Shown: positions 6,420 through 14,628, counted from the first letter of the stretch. The stretch is 17,852 nucleotides of DNA from Cyanobacteria bacterium HKST-UBA02 (GCA_020431945.1 JAGQHH010000147.1:1-17852), one strand, 5' to 3'. Notes: generated by a model from the sequence alone, not told the origin. Numbers and translations: made by a program.

Positions 6420-7274
6420 ATGCTTAGTATGAATAAGAGCGCCATAAATATACCCATAGCCGTCGCCATCGTCCTGAGCCATATCTTCGTGTCCCCTGCC
6501 GCGCAAGCCGACCCGGTGCCGAGCGATCTAATTCCTCCGGATGTCACCCTGAGCCCCAATGCGCGCTCGGCGAAAACCCCTTCCCAGACACCCGCCACCT
6601 CCGGCGCTCCCGGTACTCCCGGAACTTCAACTCCGGGCCTGGGCAATACCCAGCTTCCCTATGCCAAGGGACGAGGGGTTTATGGCGGTGCTTCTCCCAC
6701 CAATCCCCCGCCACCGCCCATGGGATCGAGCGCTTTCACCGGATTCAAGACCCCGCCTCCCAATCAGGTTCCGGACCAGAATACGAACACGACAAATCAA
6801 GATCAGAGCCAGGCAACTGATCCGGTGGCGGTCATCGAAACCGATCGCGGCACCATCACCATGCGGCTCTTCAAGAAATATGCGCCGCAAACAGTAGAAG
6901 CTTTCATAGAGATGGTCAACTCGGGCTTCTATAACGGTCTCACATTTCACCGGGTGGAGCCGGGCTTCGTCGTCCAGGGCGGCTGCCCCAACGGCAACGG
7001 CTCGGGCTTCTATATCGATCCCAAGACCAATCACCCGAGACTCCTTCTTCTCGAGCCTTCCGCCTATCTCAAGCACAACGCCCCGGGCGTCGTGGCCATG
7101 GCGCACACCTCCAGGAACCCGCATTCATCGAGTTGCCAGTTCTATATCACCCTGGCCCCGCAGCCCAACCTCGATGGCCGATACTCTATCTTCGGCGGGG
7201 TGATAAGCGGCATGGATGTGGTCCAGCAGATTCAAAAAGGCGACAAGATCAAGTCGATCACTATGGAGCAGTGA
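6420..7274 (+). CDS. Exported cyclophilin-type peptidyl-prolyl cis-trans isomerase
   Basis: A 284-residue exported protein. Residues 1-30 are a signal peptide (INIPIAVAIVLSHIFVSP, cleavage after AQA). Residues 31-134 are a long Pro/Gly/Thr/Asn-rich flexible linker with a PPPPP run. Residues 135-284 are the cyclophilin domain: VIETDRGTITMRLF, then FHRVEPGFVVQGG with catalytic R178 and Q186, SSSCQFYITL (Q240), and LDGRYSIFGGVISGMDVV, in which Tyr-Ser replaces the more usual His-Thr/Trp region. It would speed protein folding in the periplasm or at the cell surface. A GTG at 6393 inside nagB is also in frame. The ATG at 6420, one base after the nagB stop, or the ATG at 6429 fits better with re-initiation and the signal peptide. 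The 3' end overlaps the convergent Ehr small-subunit gene by 14 bp. Confidence 0.88.
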   Translation: MLSMNKSAINIPIAVAIVLSHIFVSPAAQADPVPSDLIPPDVTLSPNARSAKTPSQTPATSGAPGTPGTSTPGLGNTQLPYAKGRGVYGGASPTNPPPPPMGSSAFTGFKTPPPNQVPDQNTNTTNQDQSQATDPVAVIETDRGTITMRLFKKYAPQTVEAFIEMVNSGFYNGLTFHRVEPGFVVQGGCPNGNGSGFYIDPKTNHPRLLLLEPSAYLKHNAPGVVAMAHTSRNPHSSSCQFYITLAPQPNLDGRYSIFGGVISGMDVVQQIQKGDKIKSITMEQ

Positions 7275-8043
7275 GGCCCATCACTTTGCTGATGCCGTGG
7301 ATGATGCTCCAGGGATGGGGCGGGCATCCGGGAATGAATACATCCACCGGAATCACTTTGCTGACACCATCGGCACTGGCATAGCCACCCCGGTGCACGC
7401 CCCCGGAGATGGCACAGGATCCGGCAGCGATCACCCGGCGCGGCTCGGGCATGGCTTCATAGCTTCGCCTGAGGGCCTCCTGCATGCCGGTAGGCACCGG
7501 TCCTGTCACCAGGAGAACATCGGCGGCTCGCGGAGACGCCACCAGTTGCACCCCGAACCGCTCGCCGTCGAAAATCGGATTGAAGGCTGCCGCCACTTCG
7601 CTGTCACAGGACGAGCAGCCGGTGGATACCACCCGCACCGCCACCGATCGCCTGAACAGGGCGCTGCCTGTTCGGGATGTTTGCTCGGAAGACTGCGAGG
7701 CGCTCTCGGTCTTTTTTCTCAGGACTTTGAGATCTTCTCTGCGTGTCACCGCCGTCCTGGTAGAGAGATTCTTCACGATCACGCCGTCCGGACAGGTCTC
7801 GATACAGAGCCCGCAAGCGATACAGGCGCCGAGATCGATACTTAGATCGGAACCACTTGTTTCAGGATCGATGCTGATGGCGTCGGTCGGGCAGACACTG
7901 GCACAGGCATCGCAGGACGCCGAGGAGCAGGGGACTTCGGGCAGAAGATCCGGCAGAGCAAGACAGTGCCCGGGCAGCGGCGGGCAGAAAGACTTCTGGG
8001 TGACCAGTCCCCCGGTCAGAAGATGGCTCAGGATTTTAAGCAC
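7261..8043 (-). CDS. Fused ferredoxin (HyfH/HycF) and NuoB-like small subunit (HyfI/HycG) of an Ehr-type complex
   Basis: A fusion of about 260 residues that would carry electrons along the peripheral arm. The N-terminal third is a two-cluster ferredoxin. Its first motif is C39-x4-C44-x2-C47-x3-C51-P, unusual because CX2C is normal at the first step. Its second is the standard C74-IAC-GLC-IETC84-P. A Lys/Ser/Arg linker (res 100-130) leads to a NuoB-like domain with the N2-type [4Fe-4S] ligands C143 and C146 (GCSSCDSE), C210 (GSCAISGG) and C240 (IPGCPP). The frame is open to 8133, but the N-terminus typical of HycF (LKILSHLLTGG) and a GAGG site 5 nt upstream point to GTG 8043, 7 nt after the large-subunit stop. 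It is the last gene of the operon. Confidence 0.88.
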   Translation of the reverse strand: MLKILSHLLTGGLVTQKSFCPPLPGHCLALPDLLPEVPCSSASCDACASVCPTDAISIDPETSGSDLSIDLGACIACGLCIETCPDGVIVKNLSTRTAVTRREDLKVLRKKTESASQSSEQTSRTGSALFRRSVAVRVVSTGCSSCDSEVAAAFNPIFDGERFGVQLVASPRAADVLLVTGPVPTGMQEALRRSYEAMPEPRRVIAAGSCAISGGVHRGGYASADGVSKVIPVDVFIPGCPPHPWSIIHGISKVMGLTAP

Positions 8044-8050
8044 AGGCACC

Positions 8051-9532
8051 TCACAGATCGTGACCGGAATAGGAGAGACTGAAGCTTTTGTTACAGATCG
8101 GAAAATCACCGATGAGATAATTGCGAGCCGCAATCGCCATGGCTGTCCAGTTGTTGACGCTCGGATCCTTGATCACATAGCGCCTCACAGCGCCACCATC
8201 GTCGGTGAAGACCAGATGTATGAGCTCGCCGCGAAAAGCCTCGACGATACCGAGACCGACGGAGGACGGGGCGAGACTCCCCTCCGTGATAGAGCTTCGG
8301 AATTCTCCCGGGGGCAAACTGCCGATCGCCGTCTCGACAAAGGCCAGGCTGGCCAGCGCCTCTCTGGCTCTCACCCGGGTTCGGGCCAGCACATCCCCGG
8401 CGGACTCCACCACGATATCGAAGTCTTCTCCCCCGGGCGATCCCGACCGGACATCATAGGCGACACCACTGGCCCGAGCGCCGACGCCGACGAGTCCGAA
8501 ATCCAGGGCAAGAGACCTCGACACCACGCCTATACCAGTAATTCGCTCCACCACCGCCGAGCTGTCCACGAACAATCCAGCCAGATACTCGAGCTCCGCC
8601 TTCAATTGCCCGGCACCATTGGCGATATCGCTCAAGAACTCGGACGGATCGCGGGTCACTCCTCCCGGGCAGATATAGCCTCTCAGATAGCGAGAGCCGC
8701 TGAGGAGCTCTGCCAGACGAAGCGCCTTGCCCCGCAAGATCGAGAAGCTCGAAGCCGCCCCCTGGAAGCCGACATCCACAGCCATGCCTCCGACATCACC
8801 GATATGCATGGCTGCTCTCTCGATCTCCAGGGCTATCCGCCTGAGAGCCTCGCCCCGGGCAGGCACCACCGTCTCCGCCAGGGACTCGAGAGCCAGAGCG
8901 CTGGCCAGGGCATTACCGGCGCTGGTGTCCGACGCCGCGGCCTCGGCCAGAAAACGAGCCTTGCTCCAGGGGACCTCAGTAAGCCGCTTCTCCACCCCGC
9001 GATGGAGAAAGCCGAATCGCAATTCCAGATTCTCGACGATCTCGCCAAGACAGCTGAGCCTGAAGTGGCCTGGCTCGATAATTCCGGCATGCACCGGACC
9101 CACCGGCAATTCCCAAACCCCCTCGCCACGTACTTGCATGAAGCTGAAATCGGGACGTGCCGTCCGCTCTTCCACCGCCAGCGGTGCCAGGGGAACAGCT
9201 CCCTCGACGAAGACCGAACGCAGCCGGGGATGCCCCTCCGGCGTTATTCCGAATAGATCCTTCAGAGTACGCTCGAACCAGTGAGCCTGGGTTACAGTGA
9301 GCGAGACGGCAGGATAGCTCGGTCCCGACTCTTTGCCGAGCTCGCTCTGGTCGAACCGGCTTTCGAGAAGCTCGGCCTTTCCGGTGCTGTTATCGAGAAT
9401 GAGAGTGACAATCTGATTCCCATCGATGGAGCTCATCAAGCCAAGGCGATGGCCCTCCTTTTCCAGGGCCGTCTTGACCGTGTTTCTCAACTCGCCCGGG
9501 GCGACATCTCTAGTTTCGACTCGCATACTCAT
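8051..9532 (-). CDS. NuoC-NuoD-like large subunit of an Ehr complex (HycE/HyfG homologue without NiFe ligands)
   Basis: A 493-residue fusion. Residues 1-120 are a NuoC-like domain ending ERTLKDLFGITPEGHPRLRSV. The rest is a NuoD/hydrogenase-large-subunit fold: PVGPVHAGIIEPGHFRLS (res 143-160), GFLHRGVEKRLTEVPW (174-189), RRIALEIERAAMHIGDVGGM (231-250), and YVIKDPSVNNW (452-462). In true [NiFe] enzymes two CxxC pairs hold the metals. Here the first falls on ASDT (res 200-203) and the second on SYSG (487-490). The whole protein has three cysteines (161, 288, 480), none paired, and no C-terminal peptide for maturation cleavage. It therefore cannot bind NiFe and matches the energy-converting-hydrogenase-related (Ehr) class. 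Substrate and electron partner are unknown. It starts at ATG 9532, overlapping the previous gene by 4 nt (ATGA). Confidence 0.92.
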   Translation of the reverse strand: MSMRVETRDVAPGELRNTVKTALEKEGHRLGLMSSIDGNQIVTLILDNSTGKAELLESRFDQSELGKESGPSYPAVSLTVTQAHWFERTLKDLFGITPEGHPRLRSVFVEGAVPLAPLAVEERTARPDFSFMQVRGEGVWELPVGPVHAGIIEPGHFRLSCLGEIVENLELRFGFLHRGVEKRLTEVPWSKARFLAEAAASDTSAGNALASALALESLAETVVPARGEALRRIALEIERAAMHIGDVGGMAVDVGFQGAASSFSILRGKALRLAELLSGSRYLRGYICPGGVTRDPSEFLSDIANGAGQLKAELEYLAGLFVDSSAVVERITGIGVVSRSLALDFGLVGVGARASGVAYDVRSGSPGGEDFDIVVESAGDVLARTRVRAREALASLAFVETAIGSLPPGEFRSSITEGSLAPSSVGLGIVEAFRGELIHLVFTDDGGAVRRYVIKDPSVNNWTAMAIAARNYLIGDFPICNKSFSLSYSGHDL

Positions 9533-10959
9533 GGACTCCCCCAGAAGAATTCAGGAATCATCAATCCAAGAGCCAGCGAGATCAGAAGAAGACAGGCGGG
9601 CACGAGCAGATCCGGCGCGCAGAGGGGTTGACGTGGTTTAGGAGATCCGCAGACGATCCGCAAGACATGATAAGTGACGGCTATGAAACCCACCGCCAGA
9701 CCGGTGGTGATAAAGCCGAACTGTACCCACTGCTCGGCTCGGCCGGTGGAAAGCAGAATCACCCACTCCGGGATGAAAGAGCCGAAAGGAGGGAGACCGC
9801 AGACAGCCACCGCCGCCAGTACCAGCACCAGGGCGCAGAAGGGCGAAAGCTGCGCCAGCCCCCTCATCTTCTTCAAATACTTGGTGCCGGTTATCTGGAT
9901 GATGCTGCCAGAGGTGAGAAAGAGCGCTACCTTGGCGACGCTGTGATTGAGAGCCTGAAGGAAGAAGAGTGGCGCCTGACCGAGCCCGATAGCCACCAGC
10001 ATGAGACCGACATTCTCGATACTCGAATAAGCCCAGAGACGCTTGAGCCCGTGCTGCCTGACAAGAAACAGCCCGGAAACGAGGACGGTCACCGCCCCGG
10101 ACCAGAGGACCAGTCCGCTGGTGAATGCCCCCTGACCGGTGGCAGCAGCCACTTCGCTCAGGCGAAAGATGGCGAACAGAGCGCAGTTGAGCAGAGCTCC
10201 CGAAAGCATCGCCGAGGCCGGCGCCGGGGCCTCCGAATGGGCGTCGGGAAGCCAGCTGTGCAGAGGAAACATGCCGGCTTTGGTGCCGTATCCTAAGAAA
10301 CAGAAAATGAAACCGAGTCGCCTGAGCTGATGCTCGAGCAATGGTGCCGAGCCGGTCAGAAGAGAAATCTCCAGGGTGCCCCCGGGCACAGCGCCGTATC
10401 GGCTGGAGGCGAAGAGAAAGACCGTACCCAACAAGGCGAAAGCGATGCCGACACTGCAGATGATCAGATATTTCCAGGTAGCCTCCACGGCATTGCGATC
10501 GCGATTATGATAGACGAGACCGGCGGAAAGAAGCGTGGTTCCTTCAATAGCTATCCACATATAGCCGAGGTTGTCGCACAGAAACACCAGCTGCATGGAA
10601 AGAGAGAAAAGCACCGCGAAGCAGTAGAAGAGCCTGACTCGCTGGAGCACCTGAGCCCCTGAGGCGAGCTCGCGCCGGAAGAAGAAATGAGCCTGGGTCA
10701 AAGAGCAGGCGCAGACAAGGGTGGTAAGACAGAGGAAAGAACCGGAAAGGCGGTCGATGAGAAAACCGGGGATAATCGGCACCGGGCTCTCCACCCCGAC
10801 AAGAAGCGGTGCCACCAGATACAGGGCAGCACCGAACTGCAACCAGGAGACCACGGCGGTTATCGATGAAATCACACCGACTTTGCGCAGAGCAAGCGAC
10901 AGCACCGCAAGAACCAGAGGCGCGACGAGCAAGGCTGTAAGCACGTTCATATCGAGCAT
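9529..10959 (-). CDS. HyfF-like antiporter-type membrane subunit (NuoL/M/N family)
   Basis: A 476-residue integral membrane protein of the Proton_antipo_M family, with about 13-14 hydrophobic segments. Diagnostic stretches are NLGYMWIAIEGTTLLSA, with the buried Glu that pumps need, then GYGTKAGMFPLHSWLPDAHSEAPAPASAMLSG, with the conserved Lys and the amphipathic-turn motif, then HGLKRLWAYSSIENVGLM and HSVAKVALFLTSG. These features predict one proton or sodium translocation channel. It corresponds by order and length to HyfF of the E. coli hydrogenase-4 operon (about 526 residues). The start is ATG 10959, 6 nt after the HyfE-like stop, with GGGAG about 10 nt upstream; ATG 10950 is the alternative. 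It overlaps the large-subunit gene by 4 nt. Confidence 0.92.
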   Translation of the reverse strand: MLDMNVLTALLVAPLVLAVLSLALRKVGVISSITAVVSWLQFGAALYLVAPLLVGVESPVPIIPGFLIDRLSGSFLCLTTLVCACSLTQAHFFFRRELASGAQVLQRVRLFYCFAVLFSLSMQLVFLCDNLGYMWIAIEGTTLLSAGLVYHNRDRNAVEATWKYLIICSVGIAFALLGTVFLFASSRYGAVPGGTLEISLLTGSAPLLEHQLRRLGFIFCFLGYGTKAGMFPLHSWLPDAHSEAPAPASAMLSGALLNCALFAIFRLSEVAAATGQGAFTSGLVLWSGAVTVLVSGLFLVRQHGLKRLWAYSSIENVGLMLVAIGLGQAPLFFLQALNHSVAKVALFLTSGSIIQITGTKYLKKMRGLAQLSPFCALVLVLAAVAVCGLPPFGSFIPEWVILLSTGRAEQWVQFGFITTGLAVGFIAVTYHVLRIVCGSPKPRQPLCAPDLLVPACLLLISLALGLMIPEFFWGSP

Positions 10960-10965
10960 GACCGC

Positions 10966-11619
10966 CTACTCCCTGAGATCCGTGAGCTTTGTCACATCGA
11001 TATGCTCGAAGCTCTTCTGGATCTTGAATGTGATCAGCCCGGCAATCATGACTGCCACCAGCACATCCAGAAGCACTCCCATCTCGACGATCAGAGGCAT
11101 TCCCCGGGCCATGGTGAGAGCGAAAAGGAAGATGCCATTTTCCATGGTCAGAAAGCCGACGACCTGACTGACAGCGGTCTTTCTGGTGAGCATGAACAGG
11201 GCGCCGGTGAAAAGCAAAGAGATCGAGGCCGTAATACTGCCGGTGACCTGGTCGCCGTCCACCGGCAGGGGCAGGCGCCCGGCAAGCAAGTATGATACTC
11301 CCATCAATACGATGCCTGTATGCATGGCGATGGGAATGGCAAGCACTGTGCCCGGATCGAAATAGACCTTGATCCGGCTGAGAATCCGGCTCAAGAACCA
11401 GGGAACCCAGAGGGCCTTGATAGCGACCATGGCAAGGGCAATGAGCAGGAGGTGGGACTCGCCCAGGATGCCCGCCCTCAGACCGGCGACCAGAGCGATG
11501 GCTCCGGTGGAAAGAGCATAGGCGAGCAGATTGGTACGCAGGTTGCCCGAGCCCACCATGAGAATCGACAGGATCGCAGCCAGCAGGGCGACAGCCTCTG
11601 AGAAGGAGAAAAGACTCAT
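10966..11619 (-). CDS. HyfE-like membrane subunit (NuoK-related)
   Basis: A 217-residue membrane protein with about seven hydrophobic segments, the length of E. coli HyfE (216). The C-terminal half is the NuoK-like part: KTAVSQVVGFLTMENGIFLFALTMARGMPLIVEMGVLLDVLVAVMIAG, where the buried Glu residues (TMENG, VEMG) correspond to those needed for ion movement. It ends in a polar helix (IQKSFEHIDVTKLTDLRE). The frame is open upstream to 11832, but that extension only mirrors the HyfC-like gene. ATG 11619 has a strong GGGGAGG site 5 nt upstream and overlaps the HyfC stop by ATGA, so it is the real start. It should link the HyfB- and HyfF-like channels to the membrane heel. Confidence 0.9.
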   Translation of the reverse strand: MSLFSFSEAVALLAAILSILMVGSGNLRTNLLAYALSTGAIALVAGLRAGILGESHLLLIALAMVAIKALWVPWFLSRILSRIKVYFDPGTVLAIPIAMHTGIVLMGVSYLLAGRLPLPVDGDQVTGSITASISLLFTGALFMLTRKTAVSQVVGFLTMENGIFLFALTMARGMPLIVEMGVLLDVLVAVMIAGLITFKIQKSFEHIDVTKLTDLRE

Positions 11620-12542
11620 GTCATCCTCCCCATGATTGCGCCTCCGGCAGCCAGAAGGGCCATGGTGATGGCATAGGCGACATACTCGGGGACACGCGTC
11701 CAGCGCAGCTTCACCACCACTGTCTCGACCAGGGCAGTAATCAGAAGCATGGAGAAGATCACCAGAAGGCTGAGAACAGCCAGGGTTGATGCCTGAGGAT
11801 GAATCACGCAAGCCAGGGCATGAATGAAGCATTGCCCGGCAAGCCCGAACATCACCACCAGACGCACAGAATACGATAGCTCCACGAGAGCCAGGTTCGG
11901 CCCGCTGCTCTCGATCACCATGGCCTCGTGCACCATGGTCAACTCCAGGTGAGTCGTGGGATCGTCTACCGGCATGCGGGACAGCTCCGCCAGAGTGGCG
12001 AGAAAGAGCGCCGCGCCGGCGGTGCTCCAGACAGTCAGGTCATGCAGTGTATGCGGCCGAGCAAAAGAGAACATGTCACCGAGATCGGTGCTCCTGGCAA
12101 TCACCGCCACCGCCGCCAGACTGAGCACCACCGCCGGCTCCACAAGAAGCGATAGAGTCGCTTCCCGGCTGGCGCCGAAACCGCCGAAGGGCGAGCCGGC
12201 ATCGAGAGCCTGGAGGATCGAGAAGAATCTGAGCAGGGCAAGCAGATAGATAGCCAGGAACAGATCCTCGATGAGGAAAACAGGCTTGAATGAGAGCCAG
12301 GGCAGGATAAGGGCGAGAAAGAGAGCCAGACAGAGATTGGCCACGGCACAAAACCGGAAGAGCCAGCTCGCATCGTTGCTTACCACCTCTTCCTTTCCGA
12401 GTAGTTTGAAGAAGTTATAAACCGGTTGCAGGATCGGTGGTCCGATTCGATTCTGCAAACGTGCTTTCAATAGCCGGATCGTGCCGATGGCAAGAAACGG
12501 AAGAACCATGAGAGCAACAGAGAAAAGGAGCCAGTCCATCAC
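11616..12542 (-). CDS. HyfC/HycD-like membrane anchor subunit (NuoH family)
   Basis: A 308-residue NuoH-family protein with about eight hydrophobic segments, connecting the peripheral electron arm to the membrane pump. Conserved marks are RLQNRIGPPILQPVYNFFKLLGKEEV near the N-terminus, the loop GGFGASREATLSLLVEPAVV, and ELSRMPVDDPTTHLELTMVHEAMVIE, whose acidic and His residues belong to the ion path near the electron-accepting cavity. The length matches E. coli HyfC/HycD (about 307-322). The first codon is GTG 12542 (GTGA overlap with the HyfB-like stop), immediately followed by ATG 12539 (TGATG); either could be used, with a GGGGGT site 6 or 9 nt upstream. Confidence 0.93.
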   Translation of the reverse strand: MMDWLLFSVALMVLPFLAIGTIRLLKARLQNRIGPPILQPVYNFFKLLGKEEVVSNDASWLFRFCAVANLCLALFLALILPWLSFKPVFLIEDLFLAIYLLALLRFFSILQALDAGSPFGGFGASREATLSLLVEPAVVLSLAAVAVIARSTDLGDMFSFARPHTLHDLTVWSTAGAALFLATLAELSRMPVDDPTTHLELTMVHEAMVIESSGPNLALVELSYSVRLVVMFGLAGQCFIHALACVIHPQASTLAVLSLLVIFSMLLITALVETVVVKLRWTRVPEYVAYAITMALLAAGGAIMGRMT

Positions 12543-14506
12543 AGATAGACCCCCAGGAGCAGGAGGAAAACCAGGGTAACCAGCACATAGAGAAGATAGA
12601 GATGGATGCTGCCCGCCTGGAGCCTGGCCAGGTGGGCGCTGAGATACTCGACCAGATGGATGATCGGAAGATAGAAACGAGACTCCAGATGAGACTGCAT
12701 CGAGGTCTCCACCGAAACGACCTCGGGGAAATGACGGCGATCGCGTCCTTCGATTTTCTGAGCCAGCTTGTAGACGAGGACCGGTCTGAATAGAGACGCC
12801 ACTGGCTGGACAAAACTCTCGTCAGCAATCTGCATGCGCTCGGAAAGCGCTCCGTAGCCGCACTCCCAGGTAGAGTAGTTGCGCACTTTTCGCCCCCCGA
12901 GCGTGATCATCATATAGATGAAAATGCAGGCACTGGCAAGAATGCAGATGATGAGCGGGACATCGAGACCGGCGGTGGCCGCCGATGCCAGCCCGGACAC
13001 AGACTCGACCTTCTCTATACTCTTCACGATAAAGCTCGATCCCACTGCGCAGACCAGGCAGGCCAGAGCCAGGAAGATCTGGCCGAAGATCATGCTTGTT
13101 TTGCATTCCCGGGCCCGGGCCACAGCCCGATTGCGCGGACGACCGAGGAAAACCAGGAAGAAAGCCTTGGAGAAACATGCCAGGGCGAGCCCGCCCACCA
13201 GAGCGAGGACACCGATAGCCGCTAGAGCGAGAGCCGGCGCTACCACACCGCCGTCACCCAGGGCCACTTGCAGGAGACCCTGATAGAGGAGCCATTTGCC
13301 GACAAAGCCGTTGAGCGGAGGCAGAGCCGAGATTGCAATGGCGCCGGTGAGAAAACAGACCATGGTGAAAGGCATGGCATTTTTAAGACCGGAAAGACGG
13401 TGTAGATCCCTGGTGTGCATAACCGAGTCCACGGCTCCGGCACAGAGAAAAAGCAGTGACTTGAAGATGCCGTGACCGAGACAGTGATAGAGAGCCGCAG
13501 CGAATCCGAAAGCAGTGACCGCTTCGCTGCCGAAAACCTTGCCGAAGAGGGCGACTCCCAGAGAGAGCGCGATAAGACCGACATTCTCCACTGTGGAGTA
13601 AGCAAGCAAGCGCTTCAGATCGATCTGGACCAGGGCGAAGAGGACGCCCCAGAGTGCCGAGACGCCGCCCAGAACCACCAGGATGACGGCCACAGGCAAG
13701 CTGGCACCCTCGCTCCCGAAGAAGAGCCTGATCATCGCATAAATAGCCACTTTCACCATGACGCCGCTCATCAGGGCTGATACCGGTGCCGGTGCTTCAG
13801 GGTGGGCATAGGGAAGCCAGATATGAAACGGCCAGAGACCGGCTTTGATAGCCAGACCGGCAAGAACCAGGACGGCAGCGGGAAGGCAGGCGGGATCCCC
13901 GGCTTTAATTGCCGAGAAGGACCAGTCCCCGCATTGCAGATAGAAAAGAATGAAGCCTACGGCAAGGCAAACCACCGCTACGCGGGTAGCGCCAAGATAG
14001 ACGATCACCGCCCGAGCAGCTCGCAGAGCCTTGATATCGCTCGCCACAAGAATTGCCGAGCTCACCGACATCAATTCGAAAAAGAGCAGAAAAGTCAGCG
14101 AGTTTGCTGCCAGGATTACACCGCCCATGGACAGGACAAAGATCGAAAGGGAGGGCCAGAAGGTCCTTCCGCTCAGCCCCTCGCTGCTCTTGTGCTGCTC
14201 GAGATAAGCCGGAGCATAGACCGCCACCGGCACCACGATGAGACAGAGAAGGAACACAAAGAAGCAAGCAAGGGGATCGACATTGAACGCCACCGGCGCC
14301 AGGCCGAGATAAAAGGGCTCGGGAGCGGAAAAGGATAGATATTTGTCGAACCCGATGATCGCTCCGGCCATTCCCGGGAAAGCAGCAGCAACGAGCCCCA
14401 GAGAAGCGGTCCAGGAAGGCGTCTTTCGACCGACCAGGGCAGAGAAGAAGGCGCTGACCAGAAGAATCCAGAAGGCACAGATAAATAGATTGCCGACTTC
14501 GTTCAT
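12539..14506 (-). CDS. HyfB-like antiporter-type membrane subunit
   Basis: A membrane subunit of about 655 residues and the first gene of the operon. The N-terminal 480 residues are a Proton_antipo_M module: LLFFELMSVSSAILVASD (buried Glu), AIKAGLWPFHIWLPYAHPEAPAPVS (Lys), DLKRLLAYSTVENVGLIAL, HCLGHGIFKSLLFLCAGAVDS. The C-terminal part is characteristic of HyfB/HycC rather than NuoL: NYSTWECGYGALSERMQIADESFVQPVASLF and a final membrane helix. It supplies the second ion channel; a HyfD homologue is absent, so the complex has two antiporter-like subunits. A TTG at 14539 is in frame but lies inside the palindrome 14521-14542. ATG 14506, with AAGG 11 nt upstream, is preferred. Control is probably by the divergent ArsR-family protein. 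Confidence 0.92.
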   Translation of the reverse strand: MNEVGNLFICAFWILLVSAFFSALVGRKTPSWTASLGLVAAAFPGMAGAIIGFDKYLSFSAPEPFYLGLAPVAFNVDPLACFFVFLLCLIVVPVAVYAPAYLEQHKSSEGLSGRTFWPSLSIFVLSMGGVILAANSLTFLLFFELMSVSSAILVASDIKALRAARAVIVYLGATRVAVVCLAVGFILFYLQCGDWSFSAIKAGDPACLPAAVLVLAGLAIKAGLWPFHIWLPYAHPEAPAPVSALMSGVMVKVAIYAMIRLFFGSEGASLPVAVILVVLGGVSALWGVLFALVQIDLKRLLAYSTVENVGLIALSLGVALFGKVFGSEAVTAFGFAAALYHCLGHGIFKSLLFLCAGAVDSVMHTRDLHRLSGLKNAMPFTMVCFLTGAIAISALPPLNGFVGKWLLYQGLLQVALGDGGVVAPALALAAIGVLALVGGLALACFSKAFFLVFLGRPRNRAVARARECKTSMIFGQIFLALACLVCAVGSSFIVKSIEKVESVSGLASAATAGLDVPLIICILASACIFIYMMITLGGRKVRNYSTWECGYGALSERMQIADESFVQPVASLFRPVLVYKLAQKIEGRDRRHFPEVVSVETSMQSHLESRFYLPIIHLVEYLSAHLARLQAGSIHLYLLYVLVTLVFLLLLGVYL

Positions 14507-14520
14507 TCCGGGGACTGCCT

Positions 14521-14542
14521 TAATTGCGAATTTTCGCAATTA
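14521..14542. promoter_or_regulatory. Perfect 10-2-10 palindrome: probable ArsR-family operator
   Basis: TAATTGCGAA (14521-14530) and TTCGCAATTA (14533-14542) are exact reverse complements separated by TT. AT-rich two-fold sites of about this size are the usual targets of dimeric ArsR/SmtB regulators, and such a regulator is encoded divergently 87 bp away. The site ends 15 bp upstream of the HyfB-like ATG, so a bound protein would block transcription or promoter clearance of the Ehr operon. It is 16 bp upstream of the proposed arsR -35 box. Confidence 0.72.
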
Positions 14543-14558
14543 GAAAATTGCATACTTG

Positions 14559-14587
14559 TTGAATTTGCAGAGCGACGTTAATATACA
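14559..14587 (+). promoter_or_regulatory. Probable promoter of the ArsR/carbonic anhydrase operon
   Basis: TTGAAT (14559-14564, 4 of 6) and TATACA (14582-14587, 4 of 6) are separated by 17 nt. Transcription would begin near 14594, leaving a leader of about 35 nt before ATG 14629. I could not find a convincing promoter in the other direction for the Ehr operon in the same gap. Confidence 0.45.
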
Positions 14588-14628
14588 GTGAAGCGATTCA
14601 CCGGACAAGATGGTCCCGGATAAAAGAA

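Noticed and set aside
8044..8133. 30-residue N-terminal extension of the fused ferredoxin/small subunit
   Set aside because: It overlaps the end of the large-subunit gene in another frame. GTG 8043 with a GAGG site fits the family N-terminus.
7484..9256. Long 590-codon rightward frame
   Set aside because: Antisense to the Ehr small and large subunits. Its translation is Arg/Ser/Gly-rich with no domain, while the opposite strand encodes conserved families.
8051..9532. [NiFe] hydrogenase (hydrogenase-4/formate hydrogenlyase) call
   Set aside because: Both metal-binding CxxC pairs are absent and no maturation gene is present, so a hydrogen-evolving or -oxidising role is not supported.
11620..11832. 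71-residue N-terminal extension of the HyfE-like protein
   Set aside because: It mirrors the HyfC-like gene and is Cys/Arg/Gly-rich without hydrophobic segments. ATG 11619 has a strong ribosome site and an ATGA overlap.
14507..14539. TTG 14539 as start of the HyfB-like gene
   Set aside because: It lies inside the perfect palindrome and has no ribosome site; ATG 14506 is better placed.
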